Assembly (NCBI RefSeq): GCF_001072375.1
Contig: NZ_JVKV01000099.1
Span: forward strand, 50,162 to 114,161
Reading direction: 5' to 3'
From: Streptococcus pseudopneumoniae
GTDB lineage: Bacteria > Bacillota > Bacilli > Lactobacillales > Streptococcaceae
Length of the DNA: 64,000 bases
Position 1 is the stretch's first letter. Every line of letters starts with the position of its first letter. A model generated the notes under the pieces. The model worked only from the letters and a program-made list of their open reading frames with translations, did no database searches and was not told the DNA's origin. The translations under genes and the position numbers were made by a program. This document shows positions 35,459 through 44,573 of this stretch, one piece after another.

Positions 35459-35740
35459 ATGGGACGCAGTCTTAAAAAAGGACCTTTCGTCGATGAGCAT
35501 TTGATGAAAAAAGTTGAAGCTCAAGCTAACGACGAAAAGAAAAAAGTTATCAAAACTTGGTCACGTCGTTCAACGATCTTCCCAAGTTTCATTGGTTACA
35601 CTATCGCAGTTTATGATGGACGTAAACACGTACCTGTTTACATCCAAGAAGACATGGTAGGTCACAAACTTGGTGAATTCGCACCAACTCGTACTTACAA
35701 AGGTCACGCCGCAGACGACAAGAAGACACGTAGAAAATAA
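35459..35740 (+). CDS. rpsS: 30S ribosomal protein S19
   Basis: 93-residue S19 ([15 protein letters not shown]), a 30S head protein contacting S13 and A-site tRNA. ATG 35459 with AAAGGAG upstream; the longer frame from 35411 is rejected because S19 always starts with MGRS/MPRS. Confidence 0.98.
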
Positions 35741-35751
35741 GGAGAACATAA

Positions 35752-36096
35752 ATGGCAGAAATTACTTCAGCTAAAGCAATGGCTCGCACAGTACGTGTTT
35801 CACCTCGTAAATCACGTCTTGTTCTTGACAACATCCGTGGTAAAAGCGTAGCCGATGCAATCGCAATTTTGACATTCACTCCAAACAAAGCTGCTGAAAT
35901 CATCTTGAAAGTTTTGAACTCAGCTGTAGCTAACGCTGAAAACAACTTTGGTTTGGATAAAGCTAACTTGGTAGTATCTGAAGCATTCGCAAACGAAGGA
36001 CCAACTATGAAACGTTTCCGTCCACGTGCGAAAGGTTCAGCTTCACCAATCAACAAACGTACAGCTCACATCACTGTAGCTGTTGCAGAAAAATAA
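35752..36096 (+). CDS. rplV: 50S ribosomal protein L22
   Basis: 114-residue L22, which lines the exit tunnel; its beta-hairpin ([17 protein letters not shown]) has no duplication or deletion of the sort linked to macrolide resistance. AAGGAG before ATG 35752. Confidence 0.99.
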   Translation: MAEITSAKAMARTVRVSPRKSRLVLDNIRGKSVADAIAILTFTPNKAAEIILKVLNSAVANAENNFGLDKANLVVSEAFANEGPTMKRFRPRAKGSASPINKRTAHITVAVAEK

Positions 36097-36108
36097 GGAG
36101 GTAAAATC

Positions 36109-36762
36109 GTGGGTCAAAAAGTACATCCAATTGGTATGCGTGTCGGCATCATCCGTGATTGGGATGCCAAATGGTATGCTGAAAAAGAATACGCGGATTA
36201 CCTTCATGAAGATCTTGCAATCCGTAAATTCGTTCAAAAAGAACTTGCTGACGCAGCTGTTTCAACTATTGAAATCGAACGCGCAGTAAACAAAGTTAAC
36301 GTTTCACTTCACACTGCTAAACCAGGTATGGTTATCGGTAAAGGTGGTGCTAACGTTGATGCACTTCGTGCTAAACTTAACAAATTGACTGGAAAACAAG
36401 TACACATCAACATCATCGAAATCAAACAACCTGATTTGGATGCTCACCTTGTTGGTGAAGGAATTGCTCGTCAATTGGAGCAACGTGTTGCTTTCCGTCG
36501 TGCACAAAAACAAGCAATCCAACGTGCAATGCGTGCTGGAGCTAAAGGAATCAAAACTCAAGTATCAGGTCGTTTGAACGGTGCAGATATCGCCCGTGCT
36601 GAAGGATACTCTGAAGGAACTGTTCCACTTCACACACTTCGTGCAGATATCGATTATGCTTGGGAAGAAGCAGACACTACATACGGTAAACTTGGTGTTA
36701 AAGTATGGATCTACCGTGGTGAAGTTCTTCCAGCTCGTAAAAACACTAAAGGAGGTAAATAA
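36109..36762 (+). CDS. rpsC: 30S ribosomal protein S3
   Basis: 217-residue S3 with a KH domain ([16 protein letters not shown], ~residues 69-84), part of the mRNA entry channel and helicase. GTG start at 36109 after AGGAGG. Confidence 0.99.
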
Positions 36763-36765
36763 CCA

Positions 36766-37179
36766 ATGTTAGTACCTAAACGTGTTAAACACCGTCGTGA
36801 ATTCCGTGGTAAAATGCGCGGTGAAGCTAAAGGTGGAAAAGAAGTAGCATTCGGTGAATACGGTCTTCAAGCTACGACTAGCCACTGGATCACTAACCGC
36901 CAAATCGAAGCTGCTCGTATCGCCATGACTCGTTACATGAAACGTGGTGGTAAAGTTTGGATTAAAATCTTCCCACACAAATCATACACAGCTAAGGCTA
37001 TCGGTGTTCGTATGGGATCTGGTAAAGGGGCACCTGAAGGTTGGGTAGCACCAGTTAAACGTGGTAAAGTAATGTTTGAAGTTGCAGGTGTATCTGAAGA
37101 GATCGCTCGCGAAGCGCTTCGTCTTGCAAGCCACAAATTGCCAGTTAAATGTAAATTCGTAAAACGTGAAGCAGAATAA
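36766..37179 (+). CDS. rplP: 50S ribosomal protein L16
   Basis: 137-residue L16, a late-assembling protein near the A site. Three bases separate it from rpsC, whose last codons (AAAGGAGGT) supply its ribosome site. Normal length. Confidence 0.99.
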   Translation: MLVPKRVKHRREFRGKMRGEAKGGKEVAFGEYGLQATTSHWITNRQIEAARIAMTRYMKRGGKVWIKIFPHKSYTAKAIGVRMGSGKGAPEGWVAPVKRGKVMFEVAGVSEEIAREALRLASHKLPVKCKFVKREAE

Positions 37180-37188
37180 GGAGAAGGC

Positions 37189-37395
37189 ATGAAACTTAAT
37201 GAAGTAAAAGAATTTGTTAAAGAACTTCGTGGTCTTTCTCAAGAAGAACTCGCGAAGCGCGAAAACGAATTGAAAAAAGAATTGTTTGAACTTCGTTTCC
37301 AAGCTGCTACTGGTCAATTAGAACAAACAGCTCGCTTGAAAGAAGTTAAAAAACAAATCGCTCGTATCAAAACAGTTCAATCTGAAGCGAAATAA
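37189..37395 (+). CDS. rpmC: 50S ribosomal protein L29
   Basis: 68-residue helical-hairpin L29 at the tunnel exit ([17 protein letters not shown]). AAGGAG upstream of ATG 37189. Confidence 0.98.
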
Positions 37396-37419
37396 TAGAC
37401 TAGGGAAGGAGAAATTTCA

Positions 37420-37680
37420 ATGGAACGCAATAATCGTAAAGTTCTTGTTGGACGTGTTGTATCTGACAAAATGGACAAGACAATCACAGTTGTAGTTGAA
37501 ACAAAACGTAACCACCCAGTCTATGGTAAACGTATTAACTACTCTAAAAAATACAAAGCACATGATGAAAACAATGTTGCCAAAGAAGGCGATATCGTAC
37601 GTATCATGGAAACTCGTCCGCTTTCAGCTACAAAACGTTTCCGTCTTGTAGAAGTCGTTGAAGAAGCGGTTATCATCTAA
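37420..37680 (+). CDS. rpsQ: 30S ribosomal protein S17
   Basis: 86-residue S17, an OB-fold primary 16S binder ([19 protein letters not shown]). AAGGAG upstream of ATG 37420. Confidence 0.99.
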
Positions 37681-37705
37681 TCAAACCTGAAAGGAGAAAA
37701 CTGAA

Positions 37706-38074
37706 ATGATTCAAACAGAAACTCGTTTGAAAGTCGCAGACAACAGCGGTGCACGCGAAATCTTGACTATCAAAGTTCTTGGTGGTTCTAAACGTAAATT
37801 TGCGAATATCGGTGATGTTATTGTGGCATCTGTAAAACAAGCTACTCCTGGTGGTGCGGTTAAAAAAGGTGACGTTGTTAAAGCAGTTATCGTTCGTACT
37901 AAATCAGGTGCTCGTCGTGCTGATGGTTCATACATCAAATTTGATGAAAACGCAGCAGTTATCATCCGTGAAGATAAAACTCCTCGCGGAACACGTATCT
38001 TTGGCCCAGTTGCACGTGAATTGCGTGAAGGTGGCTTCATGAAGATCGTGTCACTTGCTCCAGAAGTACTTTAA
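37706..38074 (+). CDS. rplN: 50S ribosomal protein L14
   Basis: 122-residue L14 ([19 protein letters not shown]), located at the subunit interface and the RsfS binding site. Begins the spc part of the operon, 25 bp after rpsQ. Confidence 0.99.
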   Translation: MIQTETRLKVADNSGAREILTIKVLGGSKRKFANIGDVIVASVKQATPGGAVKKGDVVKAVIVRTKSGARRADGSYIKFDENAAVIIREDKTPRGTRIFGPVARELREGGFMKIVSLAPEVL

Positions 38075-38106
38075 TTTTCACAGAGCAAAAACAAACAAAC
38101 ACAGTC

Positions 38107-38135
38107 CCCTGGCTTAGCCAGGGTGCCCATTGGGC
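38107..38135 (+). other. Intercistronic hairpins before rplX
   Basis: CCCTGGC-TTA-GCCAGGG (38107-38123), then a small GCCC/GGGC hairpin (38125-38135), in the rplN-rplX spacer. No T-run follows. In E. coli the spc translational control site (S8) lies close to this place, at the L5 start. Confidence 0.6.
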
Positions 38136-38157
38136 GTAAGAATAAAAGGAGAAAAAA

Positions 38158-38463
38158 ATGTTTGTAAAAAAAGGCGACAAAGTTCGCGTAATCGCTGGTA
38201 AAGATAAGGGAACAGAAGCTGTTGTCCTTACTGCCCTTCCAAAAGTAAACAAAGTTATCGTTGAAGGTGTTAACATCGTTAAGAAACACCAACGTCCAAC
38301 TAACGAACTTCCTCAAGGTGGTATCATCGAGAAGGAAGCAGCTATCCACGTATCAAACGTTCAAGTTTTGGACAAAAATGGTGTAGCTGGTCGTGTTGGT
38401 TACAAATTTGTAGACGGTAAAAAAGTTCGCTACAACAAAAAATCAGGCGAAGTGCTTGATTAA
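38158..38463 (+). CDS. rplX: 50S ribosomal protein L24
   Basis: 101-residue L24 with an N-terminal KOW motif ([17 protein letters not shown]), an assembly initiator. AAAAGGAG upstream of ATG 38158. Confidence 0.99.
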
Positions 38464-38486
38464 TCACGAAGGAAAGGAGAAGTATA

Positions 38487-39029
38487 ATGGCAAATCGTTT
38501 AAAAGAAAAATATCTTAATGAAGTAGTTCCTGCGTTGACAGAACAATTCAACTACTCATCAGTGATGGCTGTTCCTAAAGTAGATAAGATCGTTTTGAAC
38601 ATGGGTGTTGGTGAAGCTGTATCAAACGCTAAAAGCCTTGAAAAAGCTGCTGAAGAATTGGCGCTTATCTCAGGTCAAAAACCACTTATCACTAAAGCTA
38701 AAAAATCAATCGCCGGCTTCCGTCTTCGTGAAGGTGTTGCGATCGGTGCAAAAGTTACCCTTCGTGGTGAACGTATGTACGAATTCTTGGATAAATTGGT
38801 TTCAGTTTCACTTCCACGTGTGCGTGACTTCCACGGTGTTCCAACAAAATCATTTGATGGACGCGGAAACTACACACTTGGTGTGAAAGAACAATTGATT
38901 TTCCCAGAAATCAACTTCGATGACGTTGACAAAACTCGTGGTCTTGACATCGTTATCGTAACAACTGCTAACACTGACGAAGAGTCACGTGCATTGCTTA
39001 CAGGCCTTGGAATGCCTTTTGCAAAATAA
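38487..39029 (+). CDS. rplE: 50S ribosomal protein L5
   Basis: 180-residue L5, a 5S rRNA binder of the central protuberance. Usual length, with the P-site loop region intact. AAAGGAG upstream of ATG 38487. Confidence 0.99.
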   Translation: MANRLKEKYLNEVVPALTEQFNYSSVMAVPKVDKIVLNMGVGEAVSNAKSLEKAAEELALISGQKPLITKAKKSIAGFRLREGVAIGAKVTLRGERMYEFLDKLVSVSLPRVRDFHGVPTKSFDGRGNYTLGVKEQLIFPEINFDDVDKTRGLDIVIVTTANTDEESRALLTGLGMPFAK

Positions 39030-39046
39030 TATAGGAGGTATAACTA

Positions 39047-39232
39047 ATGGCTAAAAAATCTATGATTGCTAAGAACAAACGCCCAGCGAAGTTCTCTACT
39101 CAAGCATACACTCGCTGTGAACGTTGTGGACGTCCACACTCAGTTTACCGCAAGTTTAAACTTTGCCGTGTTTGCTTCCGTGAATTGGCATATAAAGGTC
39201 AAATCCCTGGTGTAACAAAAGCATCTTGGTAA
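39047..39232 (+). CDS. rpsZ: 30S ribosomal protein S14, zinc-binding (type Z)
   Basis: 61-residue short S14 with four zinc-ligand cysteines, CERC and CRVC, at residues 24, 27, 40 and 43. This is the primary C+ form; a longer zinc-free copy, if any, is elsewhere. Its stop is followed by a 211-bp spacer that carries the first of two paralogous RNA hairpin elements. Confidence 0.98.
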   Translation: MAKKSMIAKNKRPAKFSTQAYTRCERCGRPHSVYRKFKLCRVCFRELAYKGQIPGVTKASW

Positions 39233-39253
39233 TATCATGATACAAAGAGCGTA

Positions 39254-39329
39254 ACAACCCCAGCAAAAATAGGAGATTTGGTGCAGGAGCGATGCTCCAA
39301 GACAAATCTATCTTTTTTGCCCAGGTTGT
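39254..39329 (+). ncRNA. Structured 76-nt intercistronic RNA element, copy 1 (upstream of rpsH)
   Basis: Long hairpin of four stacked stems: ACAACC/GGTTGT (39254-39259 with 39324-39329), GCAAAAA/TTTTTGC, AGATTTG/CAAATCT and GGAGC-GAT-GCTCC. Between stems 2 and 3 is a TAGG/ATCT internal loop; between stems 3 and 4 the loop is GTGCA/AAGA. A second copy with the same geometry lies after rpsH, with compensated differences in the stems. No T-run follows, so it is not a terminator. Confidence 0.75.
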
Positions 39330-39401
39330 AGCTCGTGTTCAAATGAGATTATCTTGTTTGAATGTGTCAATACTATCTGAGCCCAGCTCAATCATTAACT
39401 A

Positions 39402-39416
39402 GCAAGTGCAACTTGC
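39402..39416 (+). other. Small hairpin just before rpsH
   Basis: GCAAGT-GCA-ACTTGC, 27 bp upstream of the rpsH start codon. It is flanked by CTAG on both sides (39399-39402 and 39423-39426), which may extend it. Confidence 0.5.
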
Positions 39417-39443
39417 AAACTACTAGTAAGAGGAGAAAATAAA

Positions 39444-39842
39444 ATGGTTATGACTGACCCAATCGCAGACTTCCTAACTCGTATTCGTAACGCTAACCAA
39501 GCAAAACATGAAGTACTTGAAGTACCTGCATCAAACATCAAAAAAGGGATTGCAGAAATCCTTAAACGCGAAGGTTTTGTTAAGAACGTAGAAATCATCG
39601 AAGATGACAAACAAGGCATCATCCGTGTATTCCTTAAATACGGACCAAACGGTGAAAAAGTTATCACTAACTTGAAACGTGTTTCTAAACCAGGACTTCG
39701 TGTCTATAAAAAACGTGAAGATCTTCCAAAAGTACTTAACGGTCTTGGAATTGCTATCCTTTCAACTTCAGAAGGTTTGCTTACTGATAAAGAAGCTCGC
39801 CAAAAGAACGTTGGTGGGGAAGTTATCGCTTACGTTTGGTAA
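39444..39842 (+). CDS. rpsH: 30S ribosomal protein S8
   Basis: 132-residue S8 ([23 protein letters not shown]), a primary 16S central-domain binder and, in E. coli, the translational repressor of the spc operon. Here its gene is bracketed by two long spacers (211 and 225 bp), unusual for an operon whose other gaps are mostly 10-80 bp. Each spacer carries one copy of a conserved hairpin element, so control of S8 synthesis is an obvious possibility. Confidence 0.99.
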   Translation: MVMTDPIADFLTRIRNANQAKHEVLEVPASNIKKGIAEILKREGFVKNVEIIEDDKQGIIRVFLKYGPNGEKVITNLKRVSKPGLRVYKKREDLPKVLNGLGIAILSTSEGLLTDKEARQKNVGGEVIAYVW

Positions 39843-39863
39843 TTGATGATGTGAGAGCGTTAA

Positions 39864-39939
39864 AAGAATGCAGTGAAAATAGGAAGTTTGTAGCAGGAGC
39901 GATGCTCCAAGACAAACTTATCTTTTTCACCAAATTCTT
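39864..39939 (+). ncRNA. Structured 76-nt intercistronic RNA element, copy 2 (downstream of rpsH)
   Basis: Same architecture and exactly the same length as copy 1: AAGAAT/ATTCTT, GTGAAAA/TTTTCAC, AAGTTTG/CAAACTT and the invariant GGAGC-GAT-GCTCC cap. The internal loop TAGG/ATCT and the AAGA strand are identical to copy 1. Eight stem base pairs differ between the copies and all remain paired. Confidence 0.75.
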
Positions 39940-39971
39940 AGCTCGAACTCAAATCAAGATACAAAGTTCTT

Positions 39972-39993
39972 AGAGCGTGTTCGGTTCAGCTCT
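39972..39993 (+). other. Small hairpin between rpsH and rplF
   Basis: AGAGC (39972-39976) pairs with GCTCT (39989-39993), following RNA element copy 2. A further short GGCC/GGCC hairpin lies near 40030-40043. Confidence 0.45.
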
Positions 39994-40067
39994 TGAACTA
40001 AATAAGTATCTTTAACCCCGTGAAAACTGGCCGTTATGGCCTGACAATTTAACAGGAGAATAAAAAC

Positions 40068-40604
40068 ATGTCACGTATTGGTAATAAAGTTATCGTGTTG
40101 CCTGCTGGTGTTGAAATCACTAACAATGACAACGTTGTAACTGTAAAAGGACCTAAAGGAGAACTTACTCGTGAGTTCTCAAAAGATATTGAAATTCGTG
40201 TGGAAGGTACTGAAGTAACTCTTCACCGTCCAAACGATTCAAAAGAAATGAAAACTATCCACGGAACTACTCGTGCTCTTTTGAACAACATGGTTATTGG
40301 TGTATCAGAAGGATTCAAGAAACAGCTTGAAATGCGTGGGGTTGGTTACCGTGCACAACTTCAAGGATCAAAACTTGTTTTGGCTGTTGGTAAATCACAT
40401 CCAGACGAAGTTGAAGCTCCAGAAGGAATTACTTTTGAACTTCCAAACCCAACAACAATCGTTGTTAGCGGAATTTCGAAAGAAGTAGTTGGTCAAACAG
40501 CTGCTTACGTACGTAGCCTTCGTTCACCAGAACCATACAAAGGTAAAGGTATCCGTTACGTTGGCGAATATGTTCGTCTTAAAGAAGGTAAAACAGGTAA
40601 ATAA
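40068..40604 (+). CDS. rplF: 50S ribosomal protein L6
   Basis: 178-residue L6 with two tandem alpha/beta domains, near the elongation factor site. MSRIGNKVI start and a [11 protein letters not shown] signature close to the C-terminus. CAGGAG upstream of ATG 40068. Confidence 0.99.
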   Translation: MSRIGNKVIVLPAGVEITNNDNVVTVKGPKGELTREFSKDIEIRVEGTEVTLHRPNDSKEMKTIHGTTRALLNNMVIGVSEGFKKQLEMRGVGYRAQLQGSKLVLAVGKSHPDEVEAPEGITFELPNPTTIVVSGISKEVVGQTAAYVRSLRSPEPYKGKGIRYVGEYVRLKEGKTGK

Positions 40605-40635
40605 TATTGAGTGGTTGATTTTCAGCCACCAATAT
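40604..40635 (+). other. Intercistronic hairpin before rplR
   Basis: ATATTG-A-GTGG paired with CCAC-CAATAT around an AT-rich loop, starting at the last base of the rplF stop codon. It may affect rplF-rplR coupling. Confidence 0.55.
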
Positions 40636-40687
40636 CATTTCCAACTTTGTGCATAGCACACGATTTAAAACTAAAGAGGTGAAAACT

Positions 40688-41044
40688 GTGATTTCTAAAC
40701 CAGATAAAAACAAACTCCGCCAAAAACGCCACCGTCGCGTTCGCGGAAAACTCTCTGGAACTGCTGATCGCCCACGTTTGAACGTATTCCGTTCTAATAC
40801 AGGCATCTACGCTCAAGTTATTGATGACGTAGCGGGTGTAACGCTCGCAAGTGCTTCAACTCTTGACAAAGAAGTTTCAAAAGGAACAAAAACTGAACAA
40901 GCCGTTGCTGTCGGTAAACTCGTTGCAGAACGTGCAAACGCTAAAGGTATTTCAGAAGTGGTGTTCGACCGCGGTGGATATCTATATCACGGACGTGTGA
41001 AAGCTTTGGCTGATGCAGCTCGTGAAAACGGATTGAAATTCTAA
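40688..41044 (+). CDS. rplR: 50S ribosomal protein L18
   Basis: 118-residue L18, a 5S rRNA binder ([20 protein letters not shown]). GTG start at 40688 after AGAGGTG; the upstream extension to 40649 is not part of known L18 proteins. Confidence 0.98.
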
Positions 41045-41061
41045 TAGGAGGACACTAGAAA

Positions 41062-41556
41062 ATGGCATTTAAAGACAATGCAGTTGAATTAGAAGAACGC
41101 GTAGTTGCTGTTAACCGTGTTACTAAAGTTGTTAAAGGTGGACGTCGTCTTCGTTTTGCAGCTCTTGTAGTCGTTGGTGACCACAATGGTCGCGTAGGAT
41201 TTGGTACTGGTAAAGCTCAAGAAGTTCCAGAAGCAATCCGCAAAGCAGTAGAAGATGCTAAGAAAAACTTGATCGAAGTTCCTATGGTTGGAACAACAAT
41301 CCCACACGAAGTTATTTCAGAATTCGGTGGAGCTAAAGTATTGTTGAAACCTGCTGTAGAAGGTTCTGGGGTTGCCGCTGGTGGTGCTGTTCGTGCCGTT
41401 ATCGAGTTGGCAGGTGTAGCTGATGTTACATCTAAATCACTTGGCTCTAACACTCCAATCAACATTGTTCGTGCAACTGTTGAAGGTTTGAAACAATTGA
41501 AACGCGCTGAAGAAGTTGCTGCCCTTCGTGGTATCTCAGTTTCTGATTTGGCATAA
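41062..41556 (+). CDS. rpsE: 30S ribosomal protein S5
   Basis: 164-residue S5, a decoding-fidelity protein. The spectinomycin-contact loop ([13 protein letters not shown], ~residues 18-30) has its usual sequence. TAGGAGG upstream of ATG 41062. Confidence 0.99.
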   Translation: MAFKDNAVELEERVVAVNRVTKVVKGGRRLRFAALVVVGDHNGRVGFGTGKAQEVPEAIRKAVEDAKKNLIEVPMVGTTIPHEVISEFGGAKVLLKPAVEGSGVAAGGAVRAVIELAGVADVTSKSLGSNTPINIVRATVEGLKQLKRAEEVAALRGISVSDLA

Positions 41557-41569
41557 GAAAGGGGATAAA

Positions 41570-41752
41570 ATGGCTCAAATTAAAATTACTTTGACTAAGT
41601 CTCCAATCGGACGCATTCCATCACAACGTAAAACTGTTGTAGCACTTGGACTTGGCAAATTGAACAGCTCTGTTATTAAAGAAGATAACCCAGCAGTACG
41701 TGGTATGATCACTGCAGTATCTCACTTGGTAACAGTTGAAGAAGTAAACTAA
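41570..41752 (+). CDS. rpmD: 50S ribosomal protein L30
   Basis: 60-residue L30 ([15 protein letters not shown]). ATG 41570 follows AAAGGGG; a longer frame from 41516 runs back into rpsE and is rejected. Confidence 0.98.
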   Translation: MAQIKITLTKSPIGRIPSQRKTVVALGLGKLNSSVIKEDNPAVRGMITAVSHLVTVEEVN

Positions 41753-41757
41753 TTAAA

Positions 41758-41862
41758 TTTTAGGGGATGTGCAGTATACCATCCCCTAAAACTAGATATA
41801 GTCATCTTTGATGACAAACGTATAGGCGAGTTGATAGGAGAGACAACCTTTTCTCTCTTATC
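41758..41862 (+). other. Intercistronic hairpins before rplO
   Basis: The rpmD-rplO spacer holds a perfect 12-bp stem (TTTTAGGGGATG 41758-41769 with CATCCCCTAAAA 41780-41791) and an 11-bp stem (41833-41843 with 41852-41862, GATAGGAGAGA/TCTCTCTTATC). No poly-T tail is present after either. Confidence 0.7.
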
Positions 41863-41898
41863 GGCGCTAGCATTTTACAAAAGAGGAGAAAATATATA

Positions 41899-42339
41899 AT
41901 GAAACTTCATGAATTGAAACCTGCAGAAGGTTCTCGTAAAACTCGTAACCGTGTTGGTCGTGGTACTTCATCAGGTAACGGTAAAACATCTGGTCGTGGT
42001 CAAAAAGGTCAAAAAGCTCGTAGCGGTGGCGGAGTACGTCTTGGTTTTGAAGGTGGACAAACTCCATTGTTCCGTCGTCTTCCAAAACGTGGATTCACTA
42101 ACATCAACGCTAAAGAATACGCAATTGTTAACCTTGACCAATTGAACGTCTTTGAAGATGGTGCAGAAGTAACTCCAGTTGTTCTTATCGAATCAGGAAT
42201 TGTTAAAGCTGAAAAATCAGGTATCAAGATTCTTGGTAACGGTGAGTTGACTAAGAAATTGTCTGTAAAAGCAGCTAAATTCTCTAAATCAGCTGAAGAA
42301 GCTATCACTGCTAAAGGTGGTTCAGTAGAAGTCATCTAA
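41899..42339 (+). CDS. rplO: 50S ribosomal protein L15
   Basis: 146-residue L15 with the Gly/Arg-rich N-terminal extension ([19 protein letters not shown]). AGAGGAG before ATG 41899. secY follows after 12 bp. Confidence 0.99.
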   Translation: MKLHELKPAEGSRKTRNRVGRGTSSGNGKTSGRGQKGQKARSGGGVRLGFEGGQTPLFRRLPKRGFTNINAKEYAIVNLDQLNVFEDGAEVTPVVLIESGIVKAEKSGIKILGNGELTKKLSVKAAKFSKSAEEAITAKGGSVEVI

Positions 42340-42351
42340 GAGAGGTGACCT

Positions 42352-43662
42352 ATGTTTTTTAAATTATTGAGAGAAGCCTTCAAAGTCAAGCAAGTTCGAT
42401 CAAAAATTCTTTTTACAATTTTTATCGTCTTTGTCTTCCGTATCGGGACTAGCATTACGGTTCCATGGGTGAATGCCAATAGCTTGAATGCTTTGAGTGG
42501 TCTATCTTTTCTAAATATGTTAAGTTTGGTGTCTGGTAATGCCATGAAAAACTTTTCAGTTTTTGCACTTGGTGTTAGTCCATACATTACTGCTTCTATC
42601 GTTGTCCAACTCTTACAAATGGATTTATTACCGAAGTTTGTAGAGTGGGGCAAACAAGGGGAAGTTGGTCGTAGAAAGTTGAACCAGGCAACTCGATATA
42701 TTGCCCTTGTTCTTGCATTCGTGCAATCTATCGGAATTACTGCTGGTTTTAATGCTTTATCTGGAGCCAAACTTTTGACTGTTCCTTTAACACCACAAGT
42801 TTTCCTTGTGATTGGAGCAATCCTAACAGCGGGTAGTATGATTGTAACTTGGTTGGGAGAGCAAATTACTGATAAGGGTTATGGAAATGGTGTTTCTATG
42901 ATTATCTTTGCGGGGATTGTTGCTTCAATTCCTGATATGATCAAGGGAATTTATGTTGACTACTTTGTCAATGTACCAAGCAGTCGCTTGACTTCATCCC
43001 TCATTTTTGTTGCTATCTTAATTGTAGCAGTCTTATTGATTGTTTACTTTACAACTTATGTTCAACAAGCTGAATATAAGATACCAATTCAGTATACTAA
43101 GGTAGCACAAGGAGCACCATCAAGTTCCTATCTTCCATTGAAGATTAACCCTGCAGGAGTTATTCCAGTTATCTTTGCTAGCTCAATTACAGCAGCACCA
43201 GCGGCAATTTTACAATTTGTAAGTGCATCTGGTCTTGATTGGGCCTGGGTACGTAGTGCTCAGGAGTTGCTATCTACAACAGCCCCTACAGGTATCGCTT
43301 TGTACGCTCTGTTGATTATCCTCTTTACATTCTTCTATACATTTGTACAGATTAATCCAGAGAAGGCAGCAGAAAATTTGCAAAAGAGCGGTGCTTATAT
43401 CCACGGAGTCCGTCCTGGTAAAGGGACAGAAGAGTATATGTCAAAACTTCTTCGTCGTCTCGCAACAGTCGGTTCCCTCTTCCTAGGTGTCATTTCTATT
43501 TTACCTATTGTAGCTAAGGATTTATTCGGTCTTTCAGAAGTCGTTGCTTTTGGGGGGACAAGTCTTTTGATCATTATCTCAACAGGTATTGAAGGAATTA
43601 AACAATTGGAAGGTTATTTATTGAAACGTAAGTATGTTGGTTTCATGAATACAACAGAATAA
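42352..43662 (+). CDS. secY: Preprotein translocase subunit SecY
   Basis: 436-residue channel subunit of the Sec translocase with ten membrane helices. It keeps the plug region after helix 1 and the cytosolic loop near GEQITDKGYGNG. AGAGGTG before ATG 42352. Its usual place between rplO and adk is kept. Confidence 0.99.
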   Translation: MFFKLLREAFKVKQVRSKILFTIFIVFVFRIGTSITVPWVNANSLNALSGLSFLNMLSLVSGNAMKNFSVFALGVSPYITASIVVQLLQMDLLPKFVEWGKQGEVGRRKLNQATRYIALVLAFVQSIGITAGFNALSGAKLLTVPLTPQVFLVIGAILTAGSMIVTWLGEQITDKGYGNGVSMIIFAGIVASIPDMIKGIYVDYFVNVPSSRLTSSLIFVAILIVAVLLIVYFTTYVQQAEYKIPIQYTKVAQGAPSSSYLPLKINPAGVIPVIFASSITAAPAAILQFVSASGLDWAWVRSAQELLSTTAPTGIALYALLIILFTFFYTFVQINPEKAAENLQKSGAYIHGVRPGKGTEEYMSKLLRRLATVGSLFLGVISILPIVAKDLFGLSEVVAFGGTSLLIIISTGIEGIKQLEGYLLKRKYVGFMNTTE

Positions 43663-43693
43663 TTGTAATAGAAAAGAAAATTCACTATTGCTC

Positions 43694-43798
43694 AGAGAGT
43701 GGAGTTTAAAAATCAAAGACCTTGTCAGATTTTTATCTCCTCTCTTCTATTTTGTTTTTAAATAGGAGTCGAAATGAATTTTTGCTTCTATTTAAAAA
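43694..43798 (+). other. Hairpins in the secY-adk spacer
   Basis: An 11-bp perfect stem TTTTTAAATAG (43755-43765) with CTATTTAAAAA (43788-43798), preceded by a looser AGAGAG..GGAG / CTCC..TCTCT pairing (about 43694-43746). They occupy most of the 155-bp gap. Confidence 0.55.
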
Positions 43799-43817
43799 TA
43801 AAAAAGGAGTTTGAATC

Positions 43818-44456
43818 ATGAATCTTTTGATTATGGGCTTACCTGGTGCAGGTAAGGGTACACAAGCAGCTAGAATTGTGGAACAATTCCATGTTGCTCA
43901 TATCTCAACAGGTGATATGTTCCGTGCGGCAATGGCTAACCAAACTGAAATGGGTGTCTTAGCTAAGTCTTATATCGACAAAGGCGAGTTGGTTCCAGAT
44001 GAAGTTACAAACGGAATCGTTAAAGAACGTTTGGCTCAAGATGACATTAAGGAAAAAGGATTCCTCTTAGACGGATTCCCTCGTACCATTGAACAAGCCC
44101 ACGCTTTGGATCAAATTTTGGTAGACCTTGGTCTTGAACTTGAGGGTGTAATCAATATTGAAGTAGATCCATCATGTCTACTCGAACGTTTGAGCGGTCG
44201 TATCATTCACCGTGAAACTGGCGAAACTTTCCACAAAGTTTTCAACCCACCAGTTGATTACAAAGAAGAAGACTACTATCAACGTGAAGATGACAAACCA
44301 GAGACAGTGAAACGTCGTTTGGATGTCAATATTGCCCAAGGTGAACCGATTATTGCTCACTATCGTGCTAAAGGTTTGGTACATGATATCGAAGGTAATC
44401 AAGATATCAATGATGTATTTGCAGATATCGAAAAAGTATTGACAAAATTGAAATAA
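43818..44456 (+). CDS. adk: Adenylate kinase
   Basis: 212-residue enzyme converting AMP + ATP to 2 ADP. P-loop [10 protein letters not shown] (~residues 7-16), AMP-binding DGFPRT (~84-89). The lid lacks the four zinc cysteines of Bacillus enzymes and instead has the zinc-free form. AAGGAG upstream of ATG 43818. Confidence 0.99.
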   Translation: MNLLIMGLPGAGKGTQAARIVEQFHVAHISTGDMFRAAMANQTEMGVLAKSYIDKGELVPDEVTNGIVKERLAQDDIKEKGFLLDGFPRTIEQAHALDQILVDLGLELEGVINIEVDPSCLLERLSGRIIHRETGETFHKVFNPPVDYKEEDYYQREDDKPETVKRRLDVNIAQGEPIIAHYRAKGLVHDIEGNQDINDVFADIEKVLTKLK

Positions 44457-44471
44457 AAGCGTTTTTCATGC

Positions 44472-44500
44472 TTGCAAAATGTCTCTACAAATGTTATACT
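44472..44500 (+). promoter_or_regulatory. Internal promoter for infA-rpmJ-rpsM-rpsK-rpoA-rplQ
   Basis: TTGCAA (44472-44477), 17-bp spacer, TATACT (44495-44500) with extended TGT. It lets the alpha part of the superoperon be transcribed on its own. Confidence 0.8.
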
Positions 44501-44573
44501 GAGTTAGTCTGACTTATAATTGTTGTCTCTGTGTCTAGAGGCATCAAATCGAAATTTATGGAGGTACTTTTGC

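Noticed and set aside
39254..39939. The rpsH-flanking elements as terminators or as BOX/RUP repeats
   Set aside because: Neither copy is followed by a T-run, and the sequences do not resemble the BOX or RUP modules I remember; the stems covary rather than conserve sequence.
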